Shown: positions 23,811 through 33,186 of the stretch, piece after piece
Layout: each line of letters begins with the position of its first letter
Numbering within the stretch: position 1 is the stretch's first letter
NCBI GenBank assembly: GCA_032622095.1
Contig: CP136064.1
Span: 178,018,247-178,082,246, forward strand
DNA from: Siphonodentalium dalli
Lineage: Eukaryota; Mollusca; Scaphopoda; Gadilida; Siphonodentaliidae
Direction of reading: 5' to 3'
Length of the DNA: 64,000 bases
Notes under the pieces: model-generated
What the model was told of the DNA's origin: nothing
The model's database searches: none
What the model saw: the letters and a program-made list of their open reading frames with translations, nothing else
Position numbers and translations under genes: made by a program

Positions 23811-24395
23811 ATAAGCCTTATTACTGGTTCGCGATTTTCAAGATGGCCGATGGTTCCATATGGTCCGATTCCTAACTTTTTATCCCACCCACCGGTAAAA
23901 GCCGGTAAAAGGTCAAAGTTGAGAAGTAGCATCCATTTGTAAACATTCGACAGCTGAGTGCGAGAATTTTTTATCAACATTTTATAGCCTAATTTCATTT
24001 ATTCTCAGTGCAACTACGTGTTTAAGAATTGTTTTGTGACCATGTCATCTATAGAGTTAGGATCTGGTGACGATGCAGACATTCAAACGCCCTTTTTTGT
24101 CAACGAACTTCCCATAAGTTACTGATAAATAGCGAGTTCTTGCGTTAAAAAAATAACTCAAAAAACATACGTGATACATCCAATCCATCTACTGTGCGAA
24201 ACCTACGTATTGTATGTATTCAGGGTGAGTGTTTAATTAGTTTTATGAAGTTCTCGCACCTGCGATTCGGTAACGACCTGTTGCCATTTTATTTTGGGAA
24301 TTCCCAGACTTTAGTCATATGCTAAAAATAGATGCTACTTGTTAACTTTGACCTCCGGAGACCAAATGGCGGATTCACCGCGAGTAAGTGATATC
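23811..24395. repeat. Spacer with a dispersed repeat (also at 40290-40395)
   Basis: 24310-24395 carries 'atgctacttgttaacttt' and 'gacctccgg', matching 40300-40395. An inverted diverged copy of part of it lies near 23905-23925. Confidence 0.55.
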
Positions 24396-24800
24396 ACTTA
24401 TTGGGACGCAGATAACGATGAGAAATAAAAATCACTTCTATATATATAAGTTGCTGTAACTTTTGTCCCGTCCCGCGCTCAGGCTGTCCCAAGGGTTAGG
24501 CTACTACTGGGACACAGATAACCACTAGAAATAATACGATTCTGTAAGCTTCTGTAACACATGTCCCAAGGTTAAGTACCACTGCACAGGACGCACTCCG
24601 ACGCAGATAACCACTAGAAATAAAAACTATCTATAATTTTCTGTAACGTTTGTCCCGCTCTGTCCCAAGGGTTACTAACTTACTACTGGGACGCAGATAA
24701 CGATGAGAAATAAAATCACTTCTATAAGTTGCTGTACATAACGCCTGCCCCGCGCTGTCCCAAGGACTGGGGCACAGATAACTACAAGAAAACCATAGTC
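24396..24800 (+). repeat. 82-92-bp minisatellite, block 2
   Basis: Same unit as block 1 with more indels. Confidence 0.85.
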
Positions 24801-24974
24801 AGAAATGGTAACGCCACCAAGATCATATTATTAGCCATAAATATAAATTATAATATAATTATAATATAAACTAGCTTTCAAATTCCATGTGGGAAATTTG
24901 GATACTTCCATATATCAAGTTTTCCCGTTTCTCGTGTTATACATTACATTCTTCAAGTTGTCTTTTTTATTACA

Positions 24975-25410
24975 CTAGCTGGTGGGCCCGAATTCGTCCG
25001 GGCTGTTTCCCATCTGCTTTCCGGCGAAAGGCGCGATTTGACCTTGAATTGACTATTTTGAAAGTCAAGGTCATGTCAGGGTCATGATTTGACCCTTACA
25101 AAACACTCCCCGGAGAAAAGGACTCCTATGTATAAAATTTCGTCGAAATCCGTCCGTTTTATCCGATTTGATCTTGAATTGACCATTTTAAAGGTCAAGG
25201 TCGTGTCGGGGGTCACGATTTGACCCGTCCAAAACACTCCCCGGACAAAGGTACCCCTAGGTATCAAATTTCGTCGAAATCCGTCCGTTTTACCGATTTG
25301 ACCTTGAATTGACCATTTTGAATGTCAAGGTCAGGTCGGGGTCACGATTTGACCCGTCCAAAACACTTCCCGGACAAAACTACTCCTAGGTATCAAATCT
25401 AAATCCATCT
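24975..25410 (+). repeat. CTAGCTGGTGG-headed ~130-bp tandem element (copy 1)
   Basis: Head 'ctagctggtgggcccgaatt', then three units with 'ttgaccttgaattgacc', 'aaggtcaaggtcaggtc' and 'aaaacactccccgga'. Same family as 41025-41672. Apparent proteins in it are repeat translations. Confidence 0.8.
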
Positions 25411-25629
25411 TTGATTACCACACGATTGCATGCTTTCCAAAGGGTGTGGTAATATCAATATAAGCACATGTGCTAATCTGTGTCGGACTATTTTATTTAG
25501 CGGGGTAACACTACAGCTTTTAAAGCGACCCATTTTAACTTTTACATGGACCTAATCCCCCATAATCCCCCATAACACCAGTCGATTTTTATATTTTCAA
25601 GCACAGTATACACGCTGGCGTGCTAACTA
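25411..25629. other. Unassigned stretch
   Basis: Nothing recognised. Confidence 0.3.
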
Positions 25630-25960
25630 GAAATAAAAAAAAAAATTTAAGCTTCTGTAACACGTGTCTCGCTCTGTCCCAAGAGTTTCTATTGATACGC
25701 AGATAACCACTAGAATTAAAAACGATTCTATAAAATTATGTAACGTTTGTCCCGCTCTTCCCCAAGGGTTACTACTGGGACGCAGATAACTCGAGATAAC
25801 ATTGATTATATAAGCTTCTGTGGCACCTGTCCCGCTCTGTCCCAAGAGTTTCTACTGATACGCAGATTTATAAACACCAGAAACACATGTCTTCTATATT
25901 GATCAGCTTCGGTCTGTAACGCTTGTCCCGCTCTGTCCCAAGACTTTCTACATGGGACAA
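25630..25960 (+). repeat. 82-92-bp minisatellite, block 3
   Basis: Four more units of the family at 23431 and 24396, same orientation. Confidence 0.85.
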
Positions 25961-26458
25961 AAACATATGGTCCCCTTAACTGTTTGCTCATGTTTCTTGC
26001 CATATATATGTAAATCTGCTCGCATTGTATGCACAAAAGTTCACCAATTGATACACATTCAATCATTACCGGGAACTGAGTTCTGTTCCTGTTCGTTTCC
26101 CAATCCTTTACTTGATTTTCAATTTACCTTAACAGCGGAAGTCCGAATTTAGCGTCAAAATGGACGCCGTGTTACCAAAGAAAACAAACTTTTGAAAAAT
26201 AGATGTTCACAGGATGACAGCGTTCAGTCCTTCGAGTGCTGCATTCTCGGCATTCGAGAATCAGTTAAAAACTCTGTGCTTGAAGGAATTTCCCTGTGGA
26301 TCTGGGAGTTGGGTAAATCATAACATTAAGTTTAACAAAATTTGTCCAAAAAATATGATAAAATTTAAATTGATATTTGATAAATAAAATTATAAATAAT
26401 AAATTGCCTAATCTAAATTCTAATTAATGCCAATGACCGTGAATCACTGAATAAAAGC
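25961..26458. other. Unassigned stretch
   Basis: No gene recognised; AT-rich after 26320. Confidence 0.3.
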
Positions 26459-26827
26459 TGGGCCAGCTCGCCCCAAAAACTGGTGGGATGAAGGAGAAGA
26501 TCACTCGATCTTTTCGACCATCGATCCATTCCCGGGCGCTTCGCGCCCATCTACTAGCCTAGGGAACGGGACTACCCGCCCCCGAGACAACCCGCCCCTA
26601 TGCTGTTTTGGGGGCGGGTTGTCCCGATAAATGAGGGCGGGTTGTCCCGAAATTGTTAATAGTGATTATGTTCTTTTATGTTCTTTGATGATATATTATT
26701 AAAGATTTTGATCAACAAAACATGTGTTTATTCATTAATTATGTCAATGCGTGGACTGAGATAAAGAATGACACAATGTTTTGACAACTGAACGGCACTT
26801 AAGGTAAGTGAAGACTAATTAAAAGGG

Positions 26828-27112
26828 GTGCTTTCAAAACAAACGTTTGATGCAAATGGTTCATTAATTATCACAGTGTTATCACAACACTTAGTGATCG
26901 GGATTCATCTCACTGATGTTAACTGGAGGTTGATTGTGATGTTTGTGGGCACTGACAACACCGACTATGTGACACTGGAATCGACCACGTGCAGTATTTT
27001 CATGCGAAACGAGGGACCGTCGCCCTTAATTTCATTTGCAAGCCTTGCAAAGACAGGTAATTATTGTATACTTACGGTCTTGTGTTCTGTAAATCACTTT
27101 GTAATATTTTAA
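26828..27112 (+). other. Unassigned open frame inside the MULE, with tandem duplication
   Basis: A 94-codon frame of unknown meaning near the left end. The segment around 27043-27110 ('gcaaagacaggtaattattg') is repeated at 27168-27226, and the frame runs into this duplicated AT-rich stretch, so it may be chance. Confidence 0.35.
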
Positions 27113-27362
27113 AATCTATATAAATACCATGTAAATATATAATAGATATATAATAAATATACTACGGCTTGCAAAGACAAGTAATTATTGTATACTTACG
27201 GTTCTGTGTTCTGTAAATCACCTTTTAAATATATAATTATAATAAAAAAATTATAATATAAATTATATCCAACAGGCCAGACACTTCTCGAAATTCTACC
27301 GACGACATCCTCGACTTAGCATCAATGATGGACTGCGACTCAGATACCATTGCCACTGACAT

Positions 27363-27671
27363 ATGCTACGCGAAGAAGCCGATGATACGTCTCAACGACT
27401 GTCGGATGCCATGGACGTTATCAACGACGACGATACTACCAATGCCACCTCATCACCTCAGCCATCATCAGACCAGACTTCAGACGACTTGAACTTAGAC
27501 TTCGACCTGCCACATCGAATCGCCATCATACGTCAACCTGAACCAATGGAGACGTCGATAGTAGACCCTGACCTGCCTTGCGACGATGAACTACCCCCTG
27601 ATGAGCCTGTCACCTACCGAGTTCTACCTACCACCTGAGAACATCCACTTCCAGATCGACACCGACTATCT
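27363..27671 (+). pseudogene. MULE transposase N-terminal remnant
   Basis: Reads an acidic Asp/Thr-rich N-terminus, IIRQPEPMETS, and ends DEPVTYRVL, where the full protein would enter a FLYWCH zinc finger. After a frame change the sequence continues FYLPPENIHFQIDTDYL to 27671. About 150 residues, including the whole FLYWCH domain, are missing compared with the family as I know it. Interrupted at 27672 by the LINE. Confidence 0.7.
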
Positions 27672-29036
27672 GGTGTAAACAATATTTAATTTCGAACAAA
27701 ACATGTAATACATTCAAACAAATTGACATAAGTAATAATAATATTCAAAACGGGGATTGGACAACAAGCCTAAAAGGCTTTTATAAAGTCTTTTCCTCGG
27801 AGCAGGAAGTTTACCCTTGGTATCAGCTAGGGTAGATACCATATATAGGGTAAATTTAGCAGACGGGGATAACATGTTAGATCCGAAAAAATATTGTTCA
27901 AGGAGGGGGTAGAGGGATAGAGTGCAGGAAGGAAGAACGTTTGTCAAGTTAATTGGTATTGCATACCGTACATCGGCCAAAACGAAAGAGGGGAGTGAAG
28001 CGAAGTACCGTATAATTATATTTTAGTTACACAACTTTTGTATTTATAACATATACTATTTAAGAACCATGAAACAATCAAAATCAAATCGAAATCAAAT
28101 CGAAACGCATCGCGGCCCACGTGGAGGAAATGCGAGAAAAAAACAATCAAACTACTTGAACTGTTAATTAATATTAAAATTTAAATAATTGGTTAGAAGC
28201 GTACTTAAGCATTATATGATGTAATATGACGAAACAATGACTTAATTTCATGGGGAGTGGCCCAGTGACACGGAGAATGGTTGGCACTCGATTGGAAATT
28301 ATTAAATTCCATTGAGAAATGACGAATCGACCCCACCAGAGCACACAATACAGATAATGTGATAAAACAAATACTTAATTACATATAGTGGTGTATTGCA
28401 TGGCCCGGCGATCGTACGACTCATCATGGTTATGAGAAACGCCGAGTTTGTAAAATGAACTTTTGTACGGCGACAAAGATCTGAGTATTGAGACGATCAG
28501 AAAGTTCACTTGAGCCATATAATAGGATATCAATTGATATTCTGCTTGTTGGTAGCGCGGACATGAGCTCTATTCTCTCTTGAGTATACAGAGGACAATG
28601 AAAAAAGAAGTGGTATGCCGATTCAATTTCATAATCACCACAGGAACAGAACGGAGAATCTTCCAAGTGGTTTACGACGAGGTCTTTATTCAGGTTACTA
28701 CAGCCTAATCTAATTCTAGTATGATAAACTTGTGCTTTCCTGGAGTAACTTTGATAGTAAAATTTGGCTATTTTTGAACGATCAACATTTAGGGTCCGTT
28801 TAAATTCTTTCAACGAAGGGGTCATCTTTACTGAGTCGGGTAAACTATTCCAAGCACATGTGGTTGACGGTAGAAATGTGTCCATATACGCATTCCTATT
28901 ACTGTCAGGTGGATGAATACTAGCATGCCTAAAATTATAACCAGACGACATAGAATCTGGTGGAATCATATTGGATAAATAGGATGGAGTTATTTTTCTT
29001 GTCATTTTGTAAAATTGAATTAATTTCTGTTTACTT
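27672..29036 (-). mobile_element. 5'-truncated LINE inserted in the MULE
   Basis: A 1365-bp insertion flanked by caccgactatct (27660-27671 and 29037-29048). Its minus-strand frame is open from the 5' junction and ends at 28430, followed by 3' UTR down to 27672 with no long poly-A. The coding part is the C-terminal tail of a non-LTR reverse transcriptase. The exact duplication and open frame suggest a fairly young insertion. Confidence 0.85.
28430..29034 (-). CDS. C-terminal tail of a LINE reverse transcriptase
   Basis: Starts inside the protein: FYKMTRKITPSYL, then TTCAWNSLPDSVK, TRIRLGCSNLN, and a zinc-binding-like tail CSCGDYEIESAYHFFFHC, all characteristic of the end of non-LTR retrotransposon polymerase proteins. 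The polymerase core and endonuclease are absent because of 5' truncation. The frame is open across all 201 codons from the junction, although an ATG at 29005 could be mistaken for a start. The exact clade cannot be set from this part. Confidence 0.85.
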
Positions 29037-29048
29037 CACCGACTATCT

Positions 29049-29216
29049 CAACATCGACGAATTCCTCATAGCAGACATCAACCTAGACACCTGTCGCCAC
29101 ATAGTTTTTTCAACACCGTTTCAACTGAGCCTCCTCAACACCGCACGCAGATGGTTCATCGATGGAACGTTCAAGATTGTGGGAGCTCCGTTCAAAACAG
29201 CCACTGATTACCGCTA
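29049..29216 (+). pseudogene. MULE transposase remnant, right of the LINE
   Basis: Continues the frame left at 27671: after the duplicated target, DYL runs on as NIDEFLIADINLD, CRHIVFSTPFQLSLL and ARRWFIDGTFKIVGAPF, the start of the MULE catalytic domain (first DGTFK aspartate present). It stops shortly after, and the rest of the catalytic domain is missing. The right terminal repeat follows at once, so the element was already internally deleted. Confidence 0.8.
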
Positions 29217-29396
29217 ATTGATTTTTGGGGGCGGGTTGTCCGGGGGCGGGTTGTCCCACAGTGAACGGGGGCGGGTTGTCTCGGTGGCGGGTAGTCATGG
29301 ACCCATCTACTAGATCTAGTAAGTAGTATGATCTACTCTAACTCTCCTTTGCCAAAAACTGTCTGGACTGATTTGGCCCTGGGGCGAGCTGGCCGG

Positions 29397-30375
29397 GATC
29401 CACTATAATTTAGTATAAATATAATACCACTATTCCCAGGTCAGGCACACGTGTACTCATGTAGTCTTGTAGATCCTGAATTTAACTGTATAAGTATAAG
29501 TTGGCCTATAAATAGTATAATTATTATAATTATAGTTATATTTCACTATTAAAATTATATAGAATTAAGTATAATATTTGAATTTGGTGATTTGCAGTAG
29601 GTCCCATGCAGTTTGCGGAGTTCCCCAAATTCTTGTTGTTGTTCTTCTGACTGCTTTTAATGACTCTAAAGTCATTCCAGTACTGGACTCGTTGTGCTAT
29701 CTTCGCTTGTGCTTTCTCGTTTGTTCTTAACGCTATGTGCTGTGATACCCGTCCCTTGTACATGTATTCGTGGAGCTAGGTCCCCTAAAATGGGTGAAAG
29801 AGACGACTTTAAACTAAAGGGAGGAATATGCGTGTACTATACGGTATAGTCATCATAGTGGCTTATTCTATCAATTATATTTGTGTTGTTCACTTGGCAA
29901 AATCGATACAATGTTAAAAGATTACTATCCTGATGAATACAACAAAACGCTATCGGAAAGCCAGCCCTACATGTATTATGATCACAATGATCCTAGTCCA
30001 TGACTCCAATAACAATCGCGTAATAAATAAGCTGAGAAATAAATAACATGAGCGCGTGAGTGTAATGGAATTTATACTGCGGGGCATCAATAACATTGTG
30101 TATACGTGGTGAATTGTCATCGCCCGGTGAGTTATCTTCACTTGTGATTTGTCATCAGTGCTGTTTGAAAAGTTATTGTTTTGACAAAAATATAAAAGGC
30201 CGATTGAGCGGGGTAGATAACACTGTTGTGTCAAAAATAAAGCTATTAATAAAACACGAGCTGACATGTGAACTCTATTCGGGCGCGTGTTCACAATATT
30301 GTTTTAATTTTCTATATATATGCCTCGAGTGTCCCATATGTTCACAATCATTTTTTCGTTCATTCATTCGTGACA
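29397..30375. other. Stretch with no recognised gene
   Basis: A 75-codon minus frame at 29536-29763 (RTNEKAQAKIAQRVQYWND) is polar and helical in appearance but not recognised. Confidence 0.35.
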
Positions 30376-30718
30376 ATGCCAAATAAATGCAGTGTTTTCG
30401 GCTGTGGTCGGTATAGTGACATTCAATTGGGTATAATTCTACATTCATTTCCAAATGATGTTCGTTTACATGACATTTGGCGTGATTTCTGTGGGGAAAC
30501 CCATTGCGCAAAATCAGAAACTATTAAAGTGGTCGTCGACGAAATGGTCCAGAAGTTATTCCGTCCACTTCGAAAAAAGGTGTTTTGAGCACAACGTGAA
30601 TACCCACATTAAAACCGACCACCAACGAGAATGCCATCCCAAGATAAATGTCAACTCCCGTAAAGAATATAAATTTTTGCCGGAGCATCCAGTCATGAGT
30701 ATCACCATGACTCAATAA
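30376..30718 (+). pseudogene. THAP zinc-finger domain remnant
   Basis: Starts MPNKCSVFGCG, then HSFPNDVRLHDIWRDFCGE: the C-x4-C pair, the F-P motif and the invariant Trp of a THAP domain. The second half, SYSVHFEKRCFE, is in another frame after about 30520 and has Tyr where the third zinc-binding Cys should be. THAP domains occur in DNA-binding host proteins and in P-element-type transposases; with no other domain after it this is probably a transposon or gene relic. Confidence 0.7.
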
Positions 30719-31095
30719 AAAGCGTTCCATGTCAAGCGTATTCCTGATATGGTGCGAATAAAGAGCATTTAATAAACTGGAAATTGCTATGACTTTGACG
30801 GGTATGTAAAGCATGTTTATCAAAAGTTCGTGCACATGTATTTACATACATGTATTGATGTAATTAGTAAATATTCACGATGACAACTATTCTAAAATGT
30901 GTCCCACTTTCCTTCACCTGTGACCATGACTCAACAAAGAGAATTCCCAGCTAAGCGTATTCCTGAATATGGGTCGAATAAAGAGCGTTTATATATATAT
31001 ATATGTGATTACTTTTTTAAACCAGAAATTGCTATGACTTTGACGGGTATATAAAGCATGTGTATCAAAAGTTTGTGTACATGTATTTATATATG
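30700..31095 (+). repeat. Tandem duplication, two ~165-185-bp copies
   Basis: About 30705-30866 and 30915-31095 share 'ccatgactcaa', 'aagcgtattcctga', 'gaataaagagc' and 'gaaattgctatgactttgac'. The second copy contains a short (TA)n. Confidence 0.8.
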
Positions 31096-32103
31096 TTATC
31101 CCTCCTTCGAAAAGTGTCATAATTGGATGTTCAAACGAACCACTGCCATTGTTTATATCGACGTAAGTGCATGCTTTTATAATGCTATATTGTTATGCGT
31201 AATTGACACAAAGATGTTGATAATATATGCACAAAGCCATATATACATAGATAAGCTGGCAAACAGTAAGGTTGCTTTGTTTTGATAGTAACGGGAATTC
31301 CCCTATCGCTATGTCATTGTCACGTGTTATATCATGTGACCGGAGATCATGTGACTTCAATAACCTGACTTCGTCTACAACATAAGATCTTCGGCATTCT
31401 TCAGAATTTTTTTTTTTTTTCCGTTATAAAAACAAAATTAGCAAGATTATTTGGGCAAATTGGACATTTTAATTATATAATATTGGTATATTGAAAGAAA
31501 GTACTAAAATTGTTTCAGAATAAAATTCCTTTAAACAGTTGCTATAGCCAAAAGGCAGGCCTTAAAATCCATCCATTTTCACGAGAATCAAAGTTGATTC
31601 ACAAGTTTGATGGTACGAGAATCAAAATTGAATCATAATATGCCATAAGTTGGGTGGGAGCAGCATATGGAGGAATAGAGTTGGTTTTAAGGGTATCCCA
31701 TGAAATTTTTTTTTAAATTCAATGCAATGAGAGCAAGTCCTCTGACTGCTGGTGCTTTAATTTTAACTTTTCTCAGAGATGAATTTAGCAAATTTCTCAA
31801 TGTTCAATAATATCTTTCTTTAAGATTAAAGTTACCCTCTCCCTGTATCTTCAGTCAAGATAGTTTATGTGAATTTGACAGGAATGCAGAATTGCAATAT
31901 TTATTGCACATGCATGATGCATAACTTTCAATATATTGAAAGATTTACTGTTTAATAGCCAAATAAAAGAAACACTCTGTTGTACATATGATATGACTAT
32001 CTTTCGATAACAAAGCAGAGATATGTATGCGAGAATCATAGTTGAGAATTGCAAGAATCATAGATTGAATACGACAATAAGAATTTGTGGAGGTCCCCAT
32101 ATA
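31096..32103. other. Stretch with no recognised gene
   Basis: T run at 31409-31420; nothing else recognised. Confidence 0.3.
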
Positions 32104-32281
32104 CAGTAATGACCTAAATAATCGACTCCTTAACCACAGCAGAATTATGGGTAACATTACAGGATTTAGTCAGAAATATGGCTTGTTGCCATTCATCGGT
32201 AAGCCATATTTCCGACTAAATCCTGAAAAATTACCCATAATTCTGCTGTGGCTAAGGAGTCGATTATTTAGGGAATTACTG
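32104..32281. mobile_element. Pogo-like palindromic MITE (copy 1)
   Basis: Flanked by TA; ends CAGTAATGACCTAAATAA and the inverted complement. The arms cover nearly the whole element, with 'cagcagaattatgggtaa' and 'aaatatggcttgttgcc' near the centre. The TA target plus CAGT tip suggest the Tc1/mariner/pogo group. Confidence 0.85.
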
Positions 32282-33069
32282 TATACGTGCCCATGCATGC
32301 TGGGAGGTCCCCTTCTAATTTGTGAATAAGATGAAGAATATTGATTATTGATGTCATTCAGTCAATTAAATAATATTATTCATTAACTACATGTACTTCA
32401 GAAGAAAGCTGTGTGGGAGTCCCGATCGCGCAAATTAAATTGCGGATGTCCCTCAACTCGCATTAGCAATTCGCGGAGGCCATCTATAAATTAAATTTTA
32501 ATTAATTGGCAAAACGAACAACTTTAAAGAAGGAAAGTGGTATATACATATTCTTCAACGTATTCATAATTTTATTTATCAACTACATGTATATTCCTTT
32601 CCTTCTTTAAAGTTGTGTACCCCGTATGTCCATCAACAATTTCCATTAGCACAGGCTACTGGACGTACCTTTGGTCAGATCATTATGAAATTTATCATGG
32701 CTGTTGAAATTGGCATGTAGATGACAACGAGTCATTTTGGGGTCATTCGACAAAAAAACATCTTTGCATATTATCCATATATGAACATGGAGGGCATCCT
32801 TTCCCAAGCATGAAGATATCAAACATTCATATATCAGAGGTTCGTTAAATGTCAAAGCAATGAGATATTTAAGTGAACAAAGGATAATTTTCCATACAAT
32901 TTCGATTTGAAGGCGCTAGAAGAAAATTGTGTAAACAATGCATTAAATGATTGTATTGCATCACTCTACCTTTTTCTATCATGGTAGATGATATATCATT
33001 TGAAGAAAGATTAATCACGGACATGGGTTTTACGTGAATGCCCGGGCTCCAATTTATATGTACATGTAG
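32282..33069. repeat. Partial satellite and unassigned sequence
   Basis: 32627-32850 resembles the 53198 satellite ('cttttggtcagatcattatg', 'tgacatgtag'-type phrase, 'cgagtcattttggggtcatt') as one decayed unit. An inverted 'ccttctttaaagttgt' pair flanks 32520-32617. Confidence 0.5.
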
Positions 33070-33186
33070 TACAACTTTTGAATGAACGTCTGTTATGGAA
33101 GAGCAACGGGGGCGGGACTCGGTCCAAAAACAGCGTCATCCCCACTGATATCCCAAGCTGTTGTGGACCGAGAAGACTTGGTCTAG
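33070..33186 (+). CDS. LRRC43: Possible upstream exon of LRRC43
   Basis: Acceptor 'tacatgtag' (to 33069) and donor CTAG|GTAATA. The frame reads LLNERLLWKSNGGGTRS and PSCCGPRRLGL, and its last base G joins the next exon's AT to give Asp without disturbing the frame. The sequence is only vaguely like the N-terminus of vertebrate LRRC43, which has a Gly-rich and Ser/Lys stretch at this place. Phase agreement alone is weak evidence. Confidence 0.35.

Larger units (their letters stand above)
26558..29301 (+). mobile_element. Mutator-like (MULE) DNA transposon, internally deleted
   Basis: Flanked by the 12-bp duplication cccatctactag (26546-26557 and 29302-29313), slightly longer than the usual 8-11 bp. 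Left 'actacccgcccccgagacaa' is inverted at the right end near 29273-29294 with one mismatch. Motif GGGCGGGTTGTCCC or near copies occur about four times at each end in one or both orientations, as expected of transposase-binding sites. Coding remnants at 27363-27671 and 29049-29216 belong to a MULE transposase of the FLYWCH-containing type. A LINE splits the coding part. Confidence 0.82.
26459..29396. mobile_element. Small inverted-repeat element split by a MULE
   Basis: GGCCAGCTCGCCCCA (26461-26475) is exactly inverted at 29380-29394. Removing the MULE and one copy of its 12-bp target leaves about 182 bp, the size of a MITE. The MULE target lies beside a palindrome (ctactagatctagtaagtag once rejoined). 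The superfamily is unknown. Confidence 0.6.

Noticed and set aside
23431-25960. CRISPR-like array
   Set aside because: Regular repeats but without unique spacers of constant length, in animal DNA; it is a minisatellite.
29536-29763. 75-codon minus frame with a helical polar stretch
   Set aside because: Possibly a decayed exon but no family recognised and no clear splice borders, so not called as a gene.
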